Notes under the pieces: generated by a model
What the model was told of the DNA's origin: nothing
Database searches by the model: none
The model's input: the letters and a program-made list of their open reading frames with translations, nothing else
Made by a program: the position numbers and the translations under genes
Shown here: piece by piece, positions 8,971 through 18,273 of the stretch
How positions within the stretch are numbered: position 1 is the stretch's first letter
Layout: each line of letters opens with the position of its first letter
NCBI GenBank assembly: GCA_902570155.1
Contig: CACFXU010000003.1
Coordinates: 62,001 to 126,000 of the forward strand
Length of the DNA: 64,000 nucleotides
Source: an uncultured Alphaproteobacteria bacterium
GTDB taxonomy: Bacteria; Pseudomonadota; Alphaproteobacteria; HIMB59; GCA-002718135
Reading direction: 5' to 3'

Positions 8971-9965
8971 ATCCAGTCGGCATAAGGTAAATTTTTAGAT
9001 AATAAGTATTCTTTATTAAACATTTTATCATAATACTTATTTGCATCATCACAAAGTATTGTAACAATTTTTTTACCATTTCCCATCGATTTTGCCAGTT
9101 TTACTGCACCACATATATTTACCCCAGAACTTAATCCTAGAAATAATCCATCTGTTTTAATAATTTTAAATAGCATTTCCATACATTCTTGATCAGAAAC
9201 AAAAAATGATTGGTCTACAAGACAGTTTTCTAAATTTTTTGTTATTCTAGCTTGTCCGATGCCCTCTGTGATAGATTCTTCACCTTTTTTTTCTGGTTTA
9301 CCATTAGTAAAATAATTAAACATTGATGATCCTTGTGAATCTGTACAAGCGATAATTATTTCTTTATTTTTTGATTTTAGTCCAACACTAACACCTGTTA
9401 AAGTTCCTCCAGTTCCAATTGCACATGTGAAACCATCTATTTTACCATCCGTTTGATTAAAAATTTCTACAGATGTTGTTTTTTCATGAAATTTGTAGTT
9501 TGCTAAATTTTCAAATTGACCAGCCCAAAAAGTTTTTTTACCTGTTTGTTTTTCAATATCCTTAGCTAATTGCTTTGAGACTTTTTGATAATTTCCAGGA
9601 TCAGAATATGGTTTTGCATCAACTAAATGAAGTTTTGCTCCCATATTTTTGAGTATATCTCTTTTAGATTGAACGGTTATGTTAGGCATTACAATTTCTA
9701 AATTATAATTTTTTGCATTACAAACTAACGCTAAGCCTATTCCTGTGTTTCCAAAAGTGCCTTCAACAACAGTTCCACCTGGTTCCAATAATTTTTTTTC
9801 TTCTGCATCCTCGATAATACCAAGTGCTGTTCTATCTTTCACTGAACCAGCTGGATTCATAAATTCAGCTTTGCCGTATATTTCGCAACCTGAAATCTCT
9901 GAAGGGTATTTTAATTTTATTAGGGGGGTGTTACCAATTAATTGAGTAACATTATTTGTTATCAT
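8967..9965 (-). CDS. cysK: cysteine synthase (O-acetylserine sulfhydrylase)
   Basis: The 332-residue beta-family PLP enzyme has its Schiff-base lysine in [11 protein letters not shown] and the phosphate-binding GTGGTLTG. The substrate loop reads [11 protein letters not shown] instead of the more common PTSGNTG, as in the second large branch of bacterial cysteine synthases. It joins O-acetylserine and sulfide. The ATG at 9965 is preceded by an in-frame TTG at 9968; ATG is preferred. The gene begins 14 nt inside the end of cysE and ends in a 4-nt overlap with the metB-like gene, so the three are co-translated. Confidence 0.88.
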   Translation of the reverse strand: MITNNVTQLIGNTPLIKLKYPSEISGCEIYGKAEFMNPAGSVKDRTALGIIEDAEEKKLLEPGGTVVEGTFGNTGIGLALVCNAKNYNLEIVMPNITVQSKRDILKNMGAKLHLVDAKPYSDPGNYQKVSKQLAKDIEKQTGKKTFWAGQFENLANYKFHEKTTSVEIFNQTDGKIDGFTCAIGTGGTLTGVSVGLKSKNKEIIIACTDSQGSSMFNYFTNGKPEKKGEESITEGIGQARITKNLENCLVDQSFFVSDQECMEMLFKIIKTDGLFLGLSSGVNICGAVKLAKSMGNGKKIVTILCDDANKYYDKMFNKEYLLSKNLPYADWM

Positions 9966-10527
9966 CAATATCTCTTACACCATATGGATTAAATGAAGTA
10001 TCCTTATTAATATTAATATTTTTAACTGGGTTTCCTACCATTGTTGCATAAGGGGGAACATCTTTTAATACTACTGTATTAGCTCCAACTCTTGCACAAC
10101 TTCCAATAATAATTGGGCCAAGAATACTTGCTCCACATCCTATGATTACATTATCCTCTATTGTTGGATGTCTTTTTGTATCTCTTTGATCATTGGAATT
10201 TTCTGCTGGACTAATTCCTCCAAGTGTAACACCATGATATAAAGTAACATTATCTCCAATTATGCTTGTTTCTCCAATTACAGTTCCCATACCATGATCA
10301 ATAAATAGGTTTTTACCTATTTTAGCCGCTGGATGAATTTCAATTCCTGTTAAAAAACGACTAAATTGAGAAACTATTCTTGCTAGAGTGTAAAGATTTA
10401 AATTCCATAGATTGTTTGCTATTCTATGAAAGAAAACAGACTTTACTCCTGGGTATGTAAGCACGATACTCAGCTTGCTTCTTGCAGCTGGATCTCTTTG
10501 AATTATTGAGTCTAAATAATCAGTCAT
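9952..10527 (-). CDS. cysE: serine O-acetyltransferase
   Basis: The 191-residue protein carries the left-handed beta-helix hexapeptide repeats ([18 protein letters not shown], then [12 protein letters not shown] and LYHGVTLGG), with the family's catalytic histidine-aspartate region around D-H-G-M-G. It is the short EpsC/CysE-like form, lacking much of the N-terminal helical domain of the 270-residue E. coli enzyme. It acetylates serine from acetyl-CoA to feed the next gene, cysK. First gene of the operon; ATG at 10527. Confidence 0.9.
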   Translation of the reverse strand: MTDYLDSIIQRDPAARSKLSIVLTYPGVKSVFFHRIANNLWNLNLYTLARIVSQFSRFLTGIEIHPAAKIGKNLFIDHGMGTVIGETSIIGDNVTLYHGVTLGGISPAENSNDQRDTKRHPTIEDNVIIGCGASILGPIIIGSCARVGANTVVLKDVPPYATMVGNPVKNININKDTSFNPYGVRDIDDNK

Positions 10528-10664
10528 TTCGTAATGCTATTTAGTGATTATTGCATTTTTTTCAATGTAACGAGGGTTTCTCTATAAAATTTATGATTTT
10601 AATTATGTCAATTATTGATAGTTTATGTAGATAAAAGATAATCAATATATAATTTGCTAATTTG

Positions 10665-11786
10665 ATGATTACAGTAAATAAAATCAAAATTCATTTATTT
10701 AAGTATAAGAATAAAAATCCAGTTTTATCTTCATTTGGCAGAATGACTTTTAGATCATCATTAATTGTTGAATTAATTGATCAAAATGACAACAGTGGAT
10801 TTGGGGAAATATGGTGTAATTTTCCAAATCATGCTGGTAGATATAGATTTGAAATTTTTAAGGATTATTTTGCAAATTTACTTAAAAATTTTGATTTTGA
10901 AAAGCCAAGTGCTCCTTATGATTTTTTTTATGAAAAATTTAATTCAATAAAAATTCAAAGTGGTGATTATGGAGCTTTTAGTAATATTATTTCCGGAATA
11001 GATTGTGCTTGTTGGGATTTATTTTCAAAAAATAAAAAAATACCTTTAAACAAATTAATTAATAGTAATTCTTCAGATAAGATTCAAGTTTATGCTAGCG
11101 GTATTAATAGAGACGAACATCAAGAAAGAATTAGTGAAGCAAGAAAATTAGGAATAAAAAAATTTAAAATAAAAATTGGTTATGATTTAAATGATGATAT
11201 TTCAAGTTTAGCATCAATTGAGAAAATTTTAAGTGATTCTGAAGATTATATGATTGATGTAAATCAAGCTTGGAAAATAGATAAAGTTAACTCAAATATT
11301 AAAGCATTAAATCAGTTCAGATATTATTGGTTAGAAGAGCCAATTAGTGCCGACAATTCTTTAAATGAAATTATTAATTTAATAAATAATAATAAAAATT
11401 TAGCCTTTGGTGAAAATATTACTCAAATAAATAACTTTGTTAAATTAAATGATGATACTTCAATTAAATTTTTACAACCAGATATTGCTAGGTATGGAGG
11501 TATTTCTCAAATAATAAGTTTAAAAGATAAAATAGTTACTGATAAATTATATCTACATTATTTAGGTGGTGCTGTAGGTTTGATTACTTCAGCACATTTA
11601 ATGTCTGCAATTAATCAAAGTGGTTTTTTAGAATATGATATTAACGAAAATGCACTAAGAACTGATATTTTGAAACCTGCAGTCAAAATAAGAGATGGTT
11701 ATCTTTTATTAAATTCATCAATAGGTATCGGTTTTAATCTTTCTGAAATGTCAAAAAATTATCTAAATCAATATTATGAATTATAA
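10665..11786 (+). CDS. enolase-superfamily (mandelate racemase / muconate lactonising type) enzyme
   Basis: The 373-residue protein shows the superfamily layout: KFKIKIGY (KxK acid/base lysines), MIDVNQAW (first metal Asp), WLEEP (second metal Glu), FGEN (third metal Glu), then FLQPDIARYGGIS at the end of the barrel. Enzymes of this group abstract a proton next to a carboxylate; substrates include sugar acids, mandelate and dipeptides, and I cannot name this one. The ORF opens TTG-ATG, and I take the ATG at 10665. TATAAT at 10648-10653 would place transcription only a few bases upstream, so the mRNA may be nearly leaderless. Its end overlaps the thioesterase gene by 11 nt. Confidence 0.8.
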   Translation: MITVNKIKIHLFKYKNKNPVLSSFGRMTFRSSLIVELIDQNDNSGFGEIWCNFPNHAGRYRFEIFKDYFANLLKNFDFEKPSAPYDFFYEKFNSIKIQSGDYGAFSNIISGIDCACWDLFSKNKKIPLNKLINSNSSDKIQVYASGINRDEHQERISEARKLGIKKFKIKIGYDLNDDISSLASIEKILSDSEDYMIDVNQAWKIDKVNSNIKALNQFRYYWLEEPISADNSLNEIINLINNNKNLAFGENITQINNFVKLNDDTSIKFLQPDIARYGGISQIISLKDKIVTDKLYLHYLGGAVGLITSAHLMSAINQSGFLEYDINENALRTDILKPAVKIRDGYLLLNSSIGIGFNLSEMSKNYLNQYYEL

Positions 11787-12171
11787 AATTAAAGTTTACT
11801 ATGAAGATACCGATGCATCAGGTAGAGTTTATCATTCAAATTATTTAAAGTATTTAGAGAGGGGTAGGTCAGAATTCTTATATAAACTGGGTTATAATCA
11901 TCAAAACTTACTCCAATCACTTAATTTTTATTTTGTAGTTAAGCATATCGATATTGATTTTAAATTACCTGCATATTTTGAAGATACCTTAGATGTTGAA
12001 ACAAAAATTCATGAAATTTCAAAGGTAAAAATAATTTTTAATCAGTCTGTATTTAGAGAAAAAAATTTATTAATTGATTCGAAGATTTTAATTACTCCTG
12101 TAAATGATAAAGGTAAAATCGTAAAAATGCCTATTGAAATGCTTGATAAATTGCAATTATCAAAAATCTAA
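11776..12171 (+). CDS. ybgC: YbgC-type hot-dog acyl-CoA thioesterase
   Basis: The 131-residue protein starts with the 4-hydroxybenzoyl-CoA thioesterase signature YYEDTDASGRVYHSNYLKY, with the catalytic aspartate at D13. YbgC proteins hydrolyse short or medium acyl-CoA or acyl-ACP. Usually they sit next to tolQRA-pal; here the gene overlaps the upstream enolase-superfamily gene by 11 nt instead, and no Tol genes are present. The function beyond thioesterase is open. Confidence 0.82.
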   Translation: MNYKIKVYYEDTDASGRVYHSNYLKYLERGRSEFLYKLGYNHQNLLQSLNFYFVVKHIDIDFKLPAYFEDTLDVETKIHEISKVKIIFNQSVFREKNLLIDSKILITPVNDKGKIVKMPIEMLDKLQLSKI

Positions 12172-12217
12172 ATAAATTTATATTTTTTTATAAGCAAACA
12201 AATGTTAAATAAATTTT

Positions 12218-13054
12218 ATGGGAATTGTAACTGACGTAATACTGCCGCTTTCTCTAGCTTTCATTATGTTTTCATTGGGTTTAGGTTTAAGTCTCACTGA
12301 TTTTACTAGAGTTTTCCTTAAACCAAGAGATTTTCTTATTGGATTATTTTTTCAAATTATTATTCTTCCAATAGTTGCATTATTAATTGTTATGTTTTGG
12401 CCTTTATCTCCAGAGCTAGCTATTGGAGTGATGATTCTTGCAGCAGCACCTGGCGGTGTAACCAGTAATGTTTTAACATCTTTTGCAAAGGGAAATATTG
12501 CTCTTTCAATATCTTTAACGGCAATAAACAGTATTTTATGTGTAATTACAGTTCCATTAATATTAATGATATCATTAAGTGTTCTTGACATGGGTAGCAT
12601 TAATGAGGGGCAGTCGTTATTTAGTGTTGCATCACAAATGTTTTTAATTGTTACAATACCAGTTATCGTTGGAGTTTTATTAAGTGGAGTACTATCTTCA
12701 TTTGAAAAAATAGCAAAAAATATATCAATAATTTTATTTGTTTTAGTTCTTATTGGAGCAATATTATCTCAAAGAGAAAATGTTATTACTTACTTTGCTC
12801 AAGCAGGTTTGGTTATGTTATTTTTAAATATTATAATGATGATCATTGTTTATATATTATCTAATACTTTCAAATCTTCAAAAGAAACATTCAGATGTTG
12901 GTTGATGGAAGTGGGGCTACAAAATGGAACTTTAGCAATTGTAGTAGCTAATACTTTCTTTGCAAGTACAGTTTATTTAATACCCGCAGCTATTTATAGC
13001 TTGATAATGTATGCAACAGCTCTTCCTTTAATTTATTTCTTAAGAAGAAATTAA
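12218..13054 (+). CDS. BASS (bile acid:sodium symporter) family transporter
   Basis: The 278-residue, strongly hydrophobic protein has about nine to ten membrane segments and the family's helix-break motif PGGVTSNVLTSFAKGN near residue 80, which forms the sodium and substrate site. Members import organic anions (2-oxoacids, bile acids, pantoate) with Na+. No substrate can be read from sequence. It follows ybgC after 46 nt and its 3' end overlaps the convergent PhyH gene by 15 nt. Confidence 0.85.
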   Translation: MGIVTDVILPLSLAFIMFSLGLGLSLTDFTRVFLKPRDFLIGLFFQIIILPIVALLIVMFWPLSPELAIGVMILAAAPGGVTSNVLTSFAKGNIALSISLTAINSILCVITVPLILMISLSVLDMGSINEGQSLFSVASQMFLIVTIPVIVGVLLSGVLSSFEKIAKNISIILFVLVLIGAILSQRENVITYFAQAGLVMLFLNIIMMIIVYILSNTFKSSKETFRCWLMEVGLQNGTLAIVVANTFFASTVYLIPAAIYSLIMYATALPLIYFLRRN

Positions 13055-13834
13055 GACTGGAAAAGTTTCACTATCTAAAATTTCATTATTTTTTAAATTA
13101 ATATTTGGAAATGGTGGAGACATTTCACCTTTCCTTTTTATATATCTAGCGTCATCACCAGTAAATCTAACTGAAAAAGCTCTTCTTCTATTATTTGAAT
13201 TATTACCATATGCAGCATGAATTGTTGCATAGTTAAATGCTATGGCATCTCCTAGCTCACATTCATAGGATATAATTTCATAATCTTTTCTATTATTTTC
13301 AATATCTGGAATTTTTTCAAATTCTTTATCTTTATGATCATAATCATAACCTTTAAATTTTGTAGGTAAAAATATTTTATTCCATTTATGTGATCCTAGT
13401 ATGAATTCCATTGATGAATTAATTTCAATTGTATCAAGTGGTATCCAAATACTTACATTATCTCTTCCTTGTACACAGTAATACCCCTGGTCTTGATGCC
13501 ATGGTGTTCTTTTTTTAGATCCTTTTTCTTTTATTAAAACATGCTCATGGAATAAATTTACTTTTTTAGATTTCATTAATGAGCCAGCAATTTTCGCAAT
13601 ATGTGAATTAAAAATAAAATTTCTATACTCTTTTATTCTTTGCCAATTACAATAATCATCATAAAATATCTCTTGATTATTTACTTCTTCATAAACACAT
13701 TTATATTTACTTGGGTTTTGAAAATTATGCTCAACACCCTTTCTTAGTTCATCAATCCATTTTTGATCAATAATTTTTTTTAGTAATACAACTCCATTAT
13801 TCTGAAATTCATCACTAATATTTTTTTCAATCAT
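13040..13834 (-). CDS. phytanoyl-CoA dioxygenase (PhyH) family oxygenase
   Basis: The 264-residue protein has the Fe(II)/2-oxoglutarate facial triad: H113-Q-D115 in PWHQDQGYYC and a distal H206 in IHAAYGN, followed by an arginine cluster (216-218) that would bind 2-oxoglutarate. PhyH-family enzymes hydroxylate very diverse small molecules, and the substrate is unknown here. The gene directly precedes nothing on its strand and starts 1 nt after the ABC permease stop, so it is the last gene of the export operon. Confidence 0.82.
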   Translation of the reverse strand: MIEKNISDEFQNNGVVLLKKIIDQKWIDELRKGVEHNFQNPSKYKCVYEEVNNQEIFYDDYCNWQRIKEYRNFIFNSHIAKIAGSLMKSKKVNLFHEHVLIKEKGSKKRTPWHQDQGYYCVQGRDNVSIWIPLDTIEINSSMEFILGSHKWNKIFLPTKFKGYDYDHKDKEFEKIPDIENNRKDYEIISYECELGDAIAFNYATIHAAYGNNSNNRRRAFSVRFTGDDARYIKRKGEMSPPFPNINLKNNEILDSETFPVLISS

Positions 13835-14596
13835 TTAATCTTTAATTCTATATCCTTTTGAAAATGTATATGTAATAAATATTATGCATCCAATTAAAAT
13901 TGTTAGGATAGTCAATGTGCTTGTAAGTAATGAAACATCAGAAACTTCATAAAAACTATATCTGAAACCACTTATTAAATATAAAACAGGATTAAGTAAT
14001 GATATTTTCTGCCAAAATTCTGGAAGCATATTAATAGAGTAAAAACTTCCTCCTAAAAAAACTAAGGGTGTAATTATTAGAATTGGAATAATTTGTAATC
14101 CTTCAAAACCTTCAGCATACATTCCAATTATAAAGCCAAATAAAGCAAAAGTAATGGATGTTAGAATTAAAAAAAACATCATTAGAAGAGGGTGATCTAT
14201 TCTTACATCTACAAAAAAATTAGCAGTTAATATAATCACACATCCAATTATTAATGATTTGGATGCTGCGGCTCCTACAAAACCAAGCACTATCTCAAAC
14301 GAAGATAATGGTGCTGCAAGTATTTCATATATGGTATTTGTAAATCTTGGAAAATAAAAAGCAAATGAAGCATTTGAAATTGATTGCGTTAAGATAGTTA
14401 ACATAATCATTCCTGGTACAATATAAGAGCCATAGTTTATTCCATCTATCTCTGTAATTCTTGAACCAATTGCAGATCCAAAAACTACAAAGTAAAGTGA
14501 AGTTGTAATTATTGGTGAGGCAAGACTTTGAAATAAGGTTCTTCTAAACCTTTCCATTTCATGAATATATATTGCTTTAATTCCGTACCAATTCAT
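13835..14596 (-). CDS. ABC-2 type transporter permease
   Basis: From the ATG at 14596 the product has 253 residues and six predicted membrane segments, with the ABC2_membrane pattern (G-G-S-F-Y-S-I-N-M-L-P before the last two helices), as in NodJ or the daunorubicin exporter permease. An in-frame ATG at 14635 is possible, but AGGA about 8 nt before 14596 supports the shorter form and gives a modest 20-nt overlap with the ATPase gene. With that ATPase it forms an exporter of unknown substrate. Confidence 0.85.
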   Translation of the reverse strand: MNWYGIKAIYIHEMERFRRTLFQSLASPIITTSLYFVVFGSAIGSRITEIDGINYGSYIVPGMIMLTILTQSISNASFAFYFPRFTNTIYEILAAPLSSFEIVLGFVGAAASKSLIIGCVIILTANFFVDVRIDHPLLMMFFLILTSITFALFGFIIGMYAEGFEGLQIIPILIITPLVFLGGSFYSINMLPEFWQKISLLNPVLYLISGFRYSFYEVSDVSLLTSTLTILTILIGCIIFITYTFSKGYRIKD

Positions 14597-15521
14597 TATT
14601 ATTTTCCTGTATAAGTTTAATAAAAATCTCTTCAAGTGAGCTTTGCTCAGTATTTATGTCTTTTATTTTATAACCATCTTTTTTTACATCATTTAATAGC
14701 TCAGTAATATCAGTTGTGTTTGAGTTTAAATTATAGGTATGTGAGATAATTTTATTTGTTTGATCTAAAGTAAAATTATATTTTGATAAATTACCATTTA
14801 TTTTTTCTACAGATTCAAATAATTCAATTTTAATTGTTTTTTCTCCAAGCTTTTTAATTAATTTATCTTTTTCATCCACTAAAATTATTTTACCATCGTT
14901 TATAACTGCCACTCTATCACTTAACTCTTCCGCTTCTTCAATATAATGTGTTGTCAAAATAATTGTTACTCCATCTTTATTTAATTTTTTAACAACATCC
15001 CACATGTCTTTGCGTAACTCCACATCCACACTAGCTGTTGGTTCATCTAAAAATAATAATTTAGGTTGGTGAGATAAAGCTTTAGCTATCAGAACCCTTC
15101 TTTTCATTCCACCCGATAGTTCTTTAATTTTATTATCTTTTTTATCCCATAAAGATAGTTGTTTTAAAAGCTTTTCTATATAATTGTGATCAGGCTTCTT
15201 ACCAAAAAGACCTCTAGAATAATTAACATTGTTCCAAACAGTTTCAAAAGATTCAAGATTTAATTCTTGAGGAACAATACCTGTTATTTTTCTAGTAGTT
15301 CGATAATTTTTAACAATATCCATATTATTAATTTTTATTGTTCCTGTATTGAAATTTACTATTCCACAAATTGAGTTTATCAGTGTTGATTTCCCTGCAC
15401 CATTTGGTCCAAGTAGAGCAAATATTTCTCCTTCTTTAATATTGAGATTTACATCTTCTAATGCTTTAACTGAATTTTTATAAAATTTAGTTACATTATT
15501 TATCTCAAGTATATTCTTCAT
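14577..15521 (-). CDS. ABC-2 type transporter ATP-binding protein
   Basis: The 314-residue protein has Walker A GPNGAGKST (38-46), Q-loop Q85, signature LSGGM (135-139) and Walker B LLFLDE (155-160), followed by the H-loop TTHYIEEAEEL. The C-terminal 80 residues are the usual extension of drug/polysaccharide exporter ATPases (NodI/CcmA-like). It powers the overlapping permease gene 3' of it. Only 3 nt separate its start from the photolyase stop, so it is probably transcribed together with it. Confidence 0.9.
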   Translation of the reverse strand: MKNILEINNVTKFYKNSVKALEDVNLNIKEGEIFALLGPNGAGKSTLINSICGIVNFNTGTIKINNMDIVKNYRTTRKITGIVPQELNLESFETVWNNVNYSRGLFGKKPDHNYIEKLLKQLSLWDKKDNKIKELSGGMKRRVLIAKALSHQPKLLFLDEPTASVDVELRKDMWDVVKKLNKDGVTIILTTHYIEEAEELSDRVAVINDGKIILVDEKDKLIKKLGEKTIKIELFESVEKINGNLSKYNFTLDQTNKIISHTYNLNSNTTDITELLNDVKKDGYKIKDINTEQSSLEEIFIKLIQENNNELVRN

Positions 15522-15524
15522 AAT

Positions 15525-16703
15525 TTAAATTTTTGTTATCAGATTTGGAATATTTTGTTTAAATTTGAAATAACCTTTTTTTGAAAAAATCCAACTATTA
15601 ACATCATATTTTCTATTAAAAATTATAAAATTAACTGATGGATATTTTGTAATTATTTTTTTATAAATTTTTTTCCAATTTCCTTTAGTAACATAAGGTA
15701 AATATATTTCTTGAATTTGAAATTTTTTTAACCATTTATCTAAATTTTCATAATAATTTTCAAATTCAATATCAATATTAATATTTTTATAAAAATCATC
15801 ATCATGAAAACATGAAATACAAATGTCTCTTATATGTTTAATTATTTTTTCAGAGAAATTATGATCATTATAATCTTCTAGTGGTAAACCTGTAAAAACA
15901 TTTACTTTTTTATGATTTAAATCTTTTAGAATATTTAATTCATCAGTTGGTATTAAAATATATTTTATTTCCTCTAAATTATAATCAGAATTTAAGTGTA
16001 GTTCATTTACATTATAAATTTTTTCTTCAATTAAAGGATTAGCATTTTCATTTAAAATTTCATTACCTGATATTTTAATATTACTATATTTTTCTATATT
16101 ACTTTTTCTTGCCAAATAATTTTTACCCTTAGTCTGGATACCGGCAACCCATCTCCAAGATAATGTATTAGAAGCTGGATCGCCATCCAATAAATGTTGC
16201 ATAAAAAAATCTGCACCAAGTTGCCAAGGTAAATTAAGAGTAAAAATCCAAATTGAGGCAAACCACATTCTTGCATGATTATGCAAGTACCCATTTTCTT
16301 TTAGATTATTTATCCAATTATTAAAAAAAGAGAGATTTGTATTTCCAGAAATTGCATTTAAATAAAATTTTTTATTAGAAAATTGTTCAATCAATTTATT
16401 TCTATCTTCTAAATAATCAGAATAGACCGATGGTCTATGTTCAAGCCAACCTTTCCAATAAGTTCTCCAATAAATTTCTTGGATAAATTTTTCGCATTCT
16501 CTAAGTTCATATTTTTTTAATACTTTTTTCAGTATTTGTTCTTCAGAAATTAGCCTGTATCTTATGAAGGGAGATAATAGAGACGTAGTGTTATTATTTG
16601 AACTGTCTTCACTGTAATTTCTATTTACCTCATAATATTTTCCTGTTTTATGCAAATAAGACAGGAATTGCTCTTCAGCAAAGCTGATATTTGATTTAAA
16701 CAT
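15525..16703 (-). CDS. photolyase/cryptochrome FAD-domain protein with the domain order reversed
   Basis: Residues 1-215 of 392 match the FAD-binding helical domain of DNA photolyases: IYWRTYWKGW (77-86), GYLHNHARMWFAS (138-150) and DGDPASNTLSWRWVAG (173-188). Normal photolyases (about 470 residues) begin with a Rossmann-like antenna domain and end with this FAD domain. Here nothing precedes the FAD domain, while residues 225-390 form an alpha/beta-looking tail (for example YILIPTDEL, IYLPYVTKGNW, VNFIIFNRKYDVNS). It may therefore be a permuted or differently built photolyase. DNA repair or blue-light sensing are both possible; FAD binding is the safest statement. Confidence 0.75.
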   Translation of the reverse strand: MFKSNISFAEEQFLSYLHKTGKYYEVNRNYSEDSSNNNTTSLLSPFIRYRLISEEQILKKVLKKYELRECEKFIQEIYWRTYWKGWLEHRPSVYSDYLEDRNKLIEQFSNKKFYLNAISGNTNLSFFNNWINNLKENGYLHNHARMWFASIWIFTLNLPWQLGADFFMQHLLDGDPASNTLSWRWVAGIQTKGKNYLARKSNIEKYSNIKISGNEILNENANPLIEEKIYNVNELHLNSDYNLEEIKYILIPTDELNILKDLNHKKVNVFTGLPLEDYNDHNFSEKIIKHIRDICISCFHDDDFYKNINIDIEFENYYENLDKWLKKFQIQEIYLPYVTKGNWKKIYKKIITKYPSVNFIIFNRKYDVNSWIFSKKGYFKFKQNIPNLITKI

Positions 16704-16714
16704 TTTAGTATTAA

Positions 16715-17101
16715 TTAATCGTCAGGTAATTTTTTAGAGCGTCTATTAAGTATTTCCATGTGACGAACTCTTAATACCACAATTGCGATTGCTAATATTA
16801 ATATTGCTACAGACTCATAGACATAAGCGGAGGGATCAACATCTTTTCTTTGCATGATTATCATTCTGGCTAGAGCTGTCATTGCAATGAAAAGAGGATA
16901 GCTCATTCTTATCATTTTAGAAACCCAGTATTCTTTAATCATTCCAATAATTTCAATGTAAATAAACAGCAAAAGAATGTCTGCAAGTGTTACTTTGTAA
17001 ATTGCAATCATACCTTGTATTTCCATTCCAATTGCTATGATTGTACAAATAATAAGTACAGACAGTACTATTTTCTCTAATAGCTCAAAATAATTATTCA
17101 T
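16715..17101 (-). CDS. psiE: PsiE family membrane protein
   Basis: The 128-residue protein has four predicted transmembrane helices and the PsiE pattern, including YIEIIGMIKEYW and the P-L-F-I-A-M-T-A-L-A-R segment, then a charged C-terminus. PsiE is induced by phosphate starvation in E. coli but its biochemical role is unknown. The gene abuts the DCC gene (stop/start neighbours at 17101/17102) and precedes the photolyase gene by 11 nt, suggesting one transcript. Confidence 0.75.
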   Translation of the reverse strand: MNNYFELLEKIVLSVLIICTIIAIGMEIQGMIAIYKVTLADILLLFIYIEIIGMIKEYWVSKMIRMSYPLFIAMTALARMIIMQRKDVDPSAYVYESVAILILAIAIVVLRVRHMEILNRRSKKLPDD

Positions 17102-17464
17102 TTAAATTCTTTCTATTTTATTTAGTTGATTCTTGTTTTTGTAAAATAGAATTAGGGCAAAAACTTCATATAAAAACCATGAAACTTGATAAATCAGAGG
17201 TTTTCTTATTATTTTAGCCAAAAAACTATATCGTGGTATTTCTGACCACATTTCAATAAATGCATCAACCCCACTATAAACCTTGTTATTTTTAACAGTA
17301 TGTAAACGTCTTAATAATTCTTTAGCATTTTTGGCTGTATCTTCTTTTGATTTTTTCTCAGTACTTATATCAATCCATTCAAGATTATTTTCTAGTTTTT
17401 TGTAATGATTTATTTCAAATCTACAAATACTGCATGAATTATTAAAATAAACTTTAGTAGCCAT
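17102..17464 (-). CDS. DCC family (DUF393) thiol-disulfide-like protein
   Basis: The 120-residue protein starts with VYFNNSCSICRFEINHYKK, a C11-x-x-C14 motif in the position typical of the DCC/DUF393 family, which has a thioredoxin-like fold. The family normally has D-C-x-x-C; here the first residue of that trio is serine. A hydrophobic stretch near the C-terminus (W-F-L-Y-E-V-F-A-L-I-L-F) may touch the membrane. It is upstream of psiE in the same direction. Confidence 0.72.
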   Translation of the reverse strand: MATKVYFNNSCSICRFEINHYKKLENNLEWIDISTEKKSKEDTAKNAKELLRRLHTVKNNKVYSGVDAFIEMWSEIPRYSFLAKIIRKPLIYQVSWFLYEVFALILFYKNKNQLNKIERI

Positions 17465-17478
17465 AAAAGAAAAATAAT

Positions 17479-18273
17479 TTAAATAAATTGAAATTCAATA
17501 TCCTCTAATTGTTCAAATTGAGCTTTTATATGGTTTCCAGAGTAAATTTTTGATGGTTTTGTACATGAGCCAGAAGAAATAAATTGACCTTTGAGTAATG
17601 TCTCACCTTTTTTTGCAAGATTATTGATTAACCATAAAGTAGCATTTAAAGGATTATTTAAAACATTTTTTGTATTTCCTGAGTCCATTATTTTGTTATC
17701 TATAATTAAAGTAACTTCAAGATCATCGAGATTGACATCATTAATATTATATATTTTTTCATTACGTAACCAAAATTCAGATGCTCCGTTTGTTGAGATG
17801 ACATTTCTTGCACCAATTTCGGGTAATGGTTTTGCAAATCTAAAATCATTTATTTCAATTGAGCATACTAATCCGTCTAATAATAAATCTATATCGTCTA
17901 TAGAGTAGGGTGCTTTTGAGATATCTATATCTTCTTTAATTCTAAAACTTATTTCTGGTTCTGCATATGGTTCAAAAAAATTTTTAGCATATAATTTTTT
18001 TGCGTTTACTAAACTGTATCTGCTATATAAATTCCCATAAAAAGGTTCACTCATATTTAAAACTTTTTGTGCTGTTAGAGATGTAGCGCCAATTTTTTTC
18101 CCAATACAAATGTTATCTTTCAATTCTAAGTATCTAAGTTTTAAATTATCTTGAATTGCATAGGCTTCATCAATTGTTTGAGGTTCTAGATTTCTTAAAG
18201 AACTTAAGCCAGTTTTATTCAATCTATGTTCAAATAATATTTTTGATGCTTCTTGAATATCTTCTTTATTCAT
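17479..18273 (-). CDS. 2-keto-4-pentenoate hydratase / MhpD-type fumarylacetoacetase-fold enzyme
   Basis: The 264-residue protein has the hydratase layout: KIGATSLTAQK-like substrate loop after residue 60, then the metal-binding acidic triad in EPEISFRI and SIEINDFR, and a GASEFWL segment. MhpD-type enzymes add water to 2-hydroxypentadienoates or decarboxylate oxalocrotonate in aromatic catabolism, but the fold is also used for other 2-oxoacids. No aromatic pathway genes are nearby. Its start overlaps the stop of the sulfotransferase-like gene by 4 nt (ATGA-type coupling), linking it to the aminotransferase operon. Confidence 0.75.
   Translation of the reverse strand: MNKEDIQEASKILFEHRLNKTGLSSLRNLEPQTIDEAYAIQDNLKLRYLELKDNICIGKKIGATSLTAQKVLNMSEPFYGNLYSRYSLVNAKKLYAKNFFEPYAEPEISFRIKEDIDISKAPYSIDDIDLLLDGLVCSIEINDFRFAKPLPEIGARNVISTNGASEFWLRNEKIYNINDVNLDDLEVTLIIDNKIMDSGNTKNVLNNPLNATLWLINNLAKKGETLLKGQFISSGSCTKPSKIYSGNHIKAQFEQLEDIEFQFI

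Noticed and set aside
9745-9945. Open frame antisense to cysK
   Set aside because: Shadow of the coding strand; no ribosome site and no recognisable protein.
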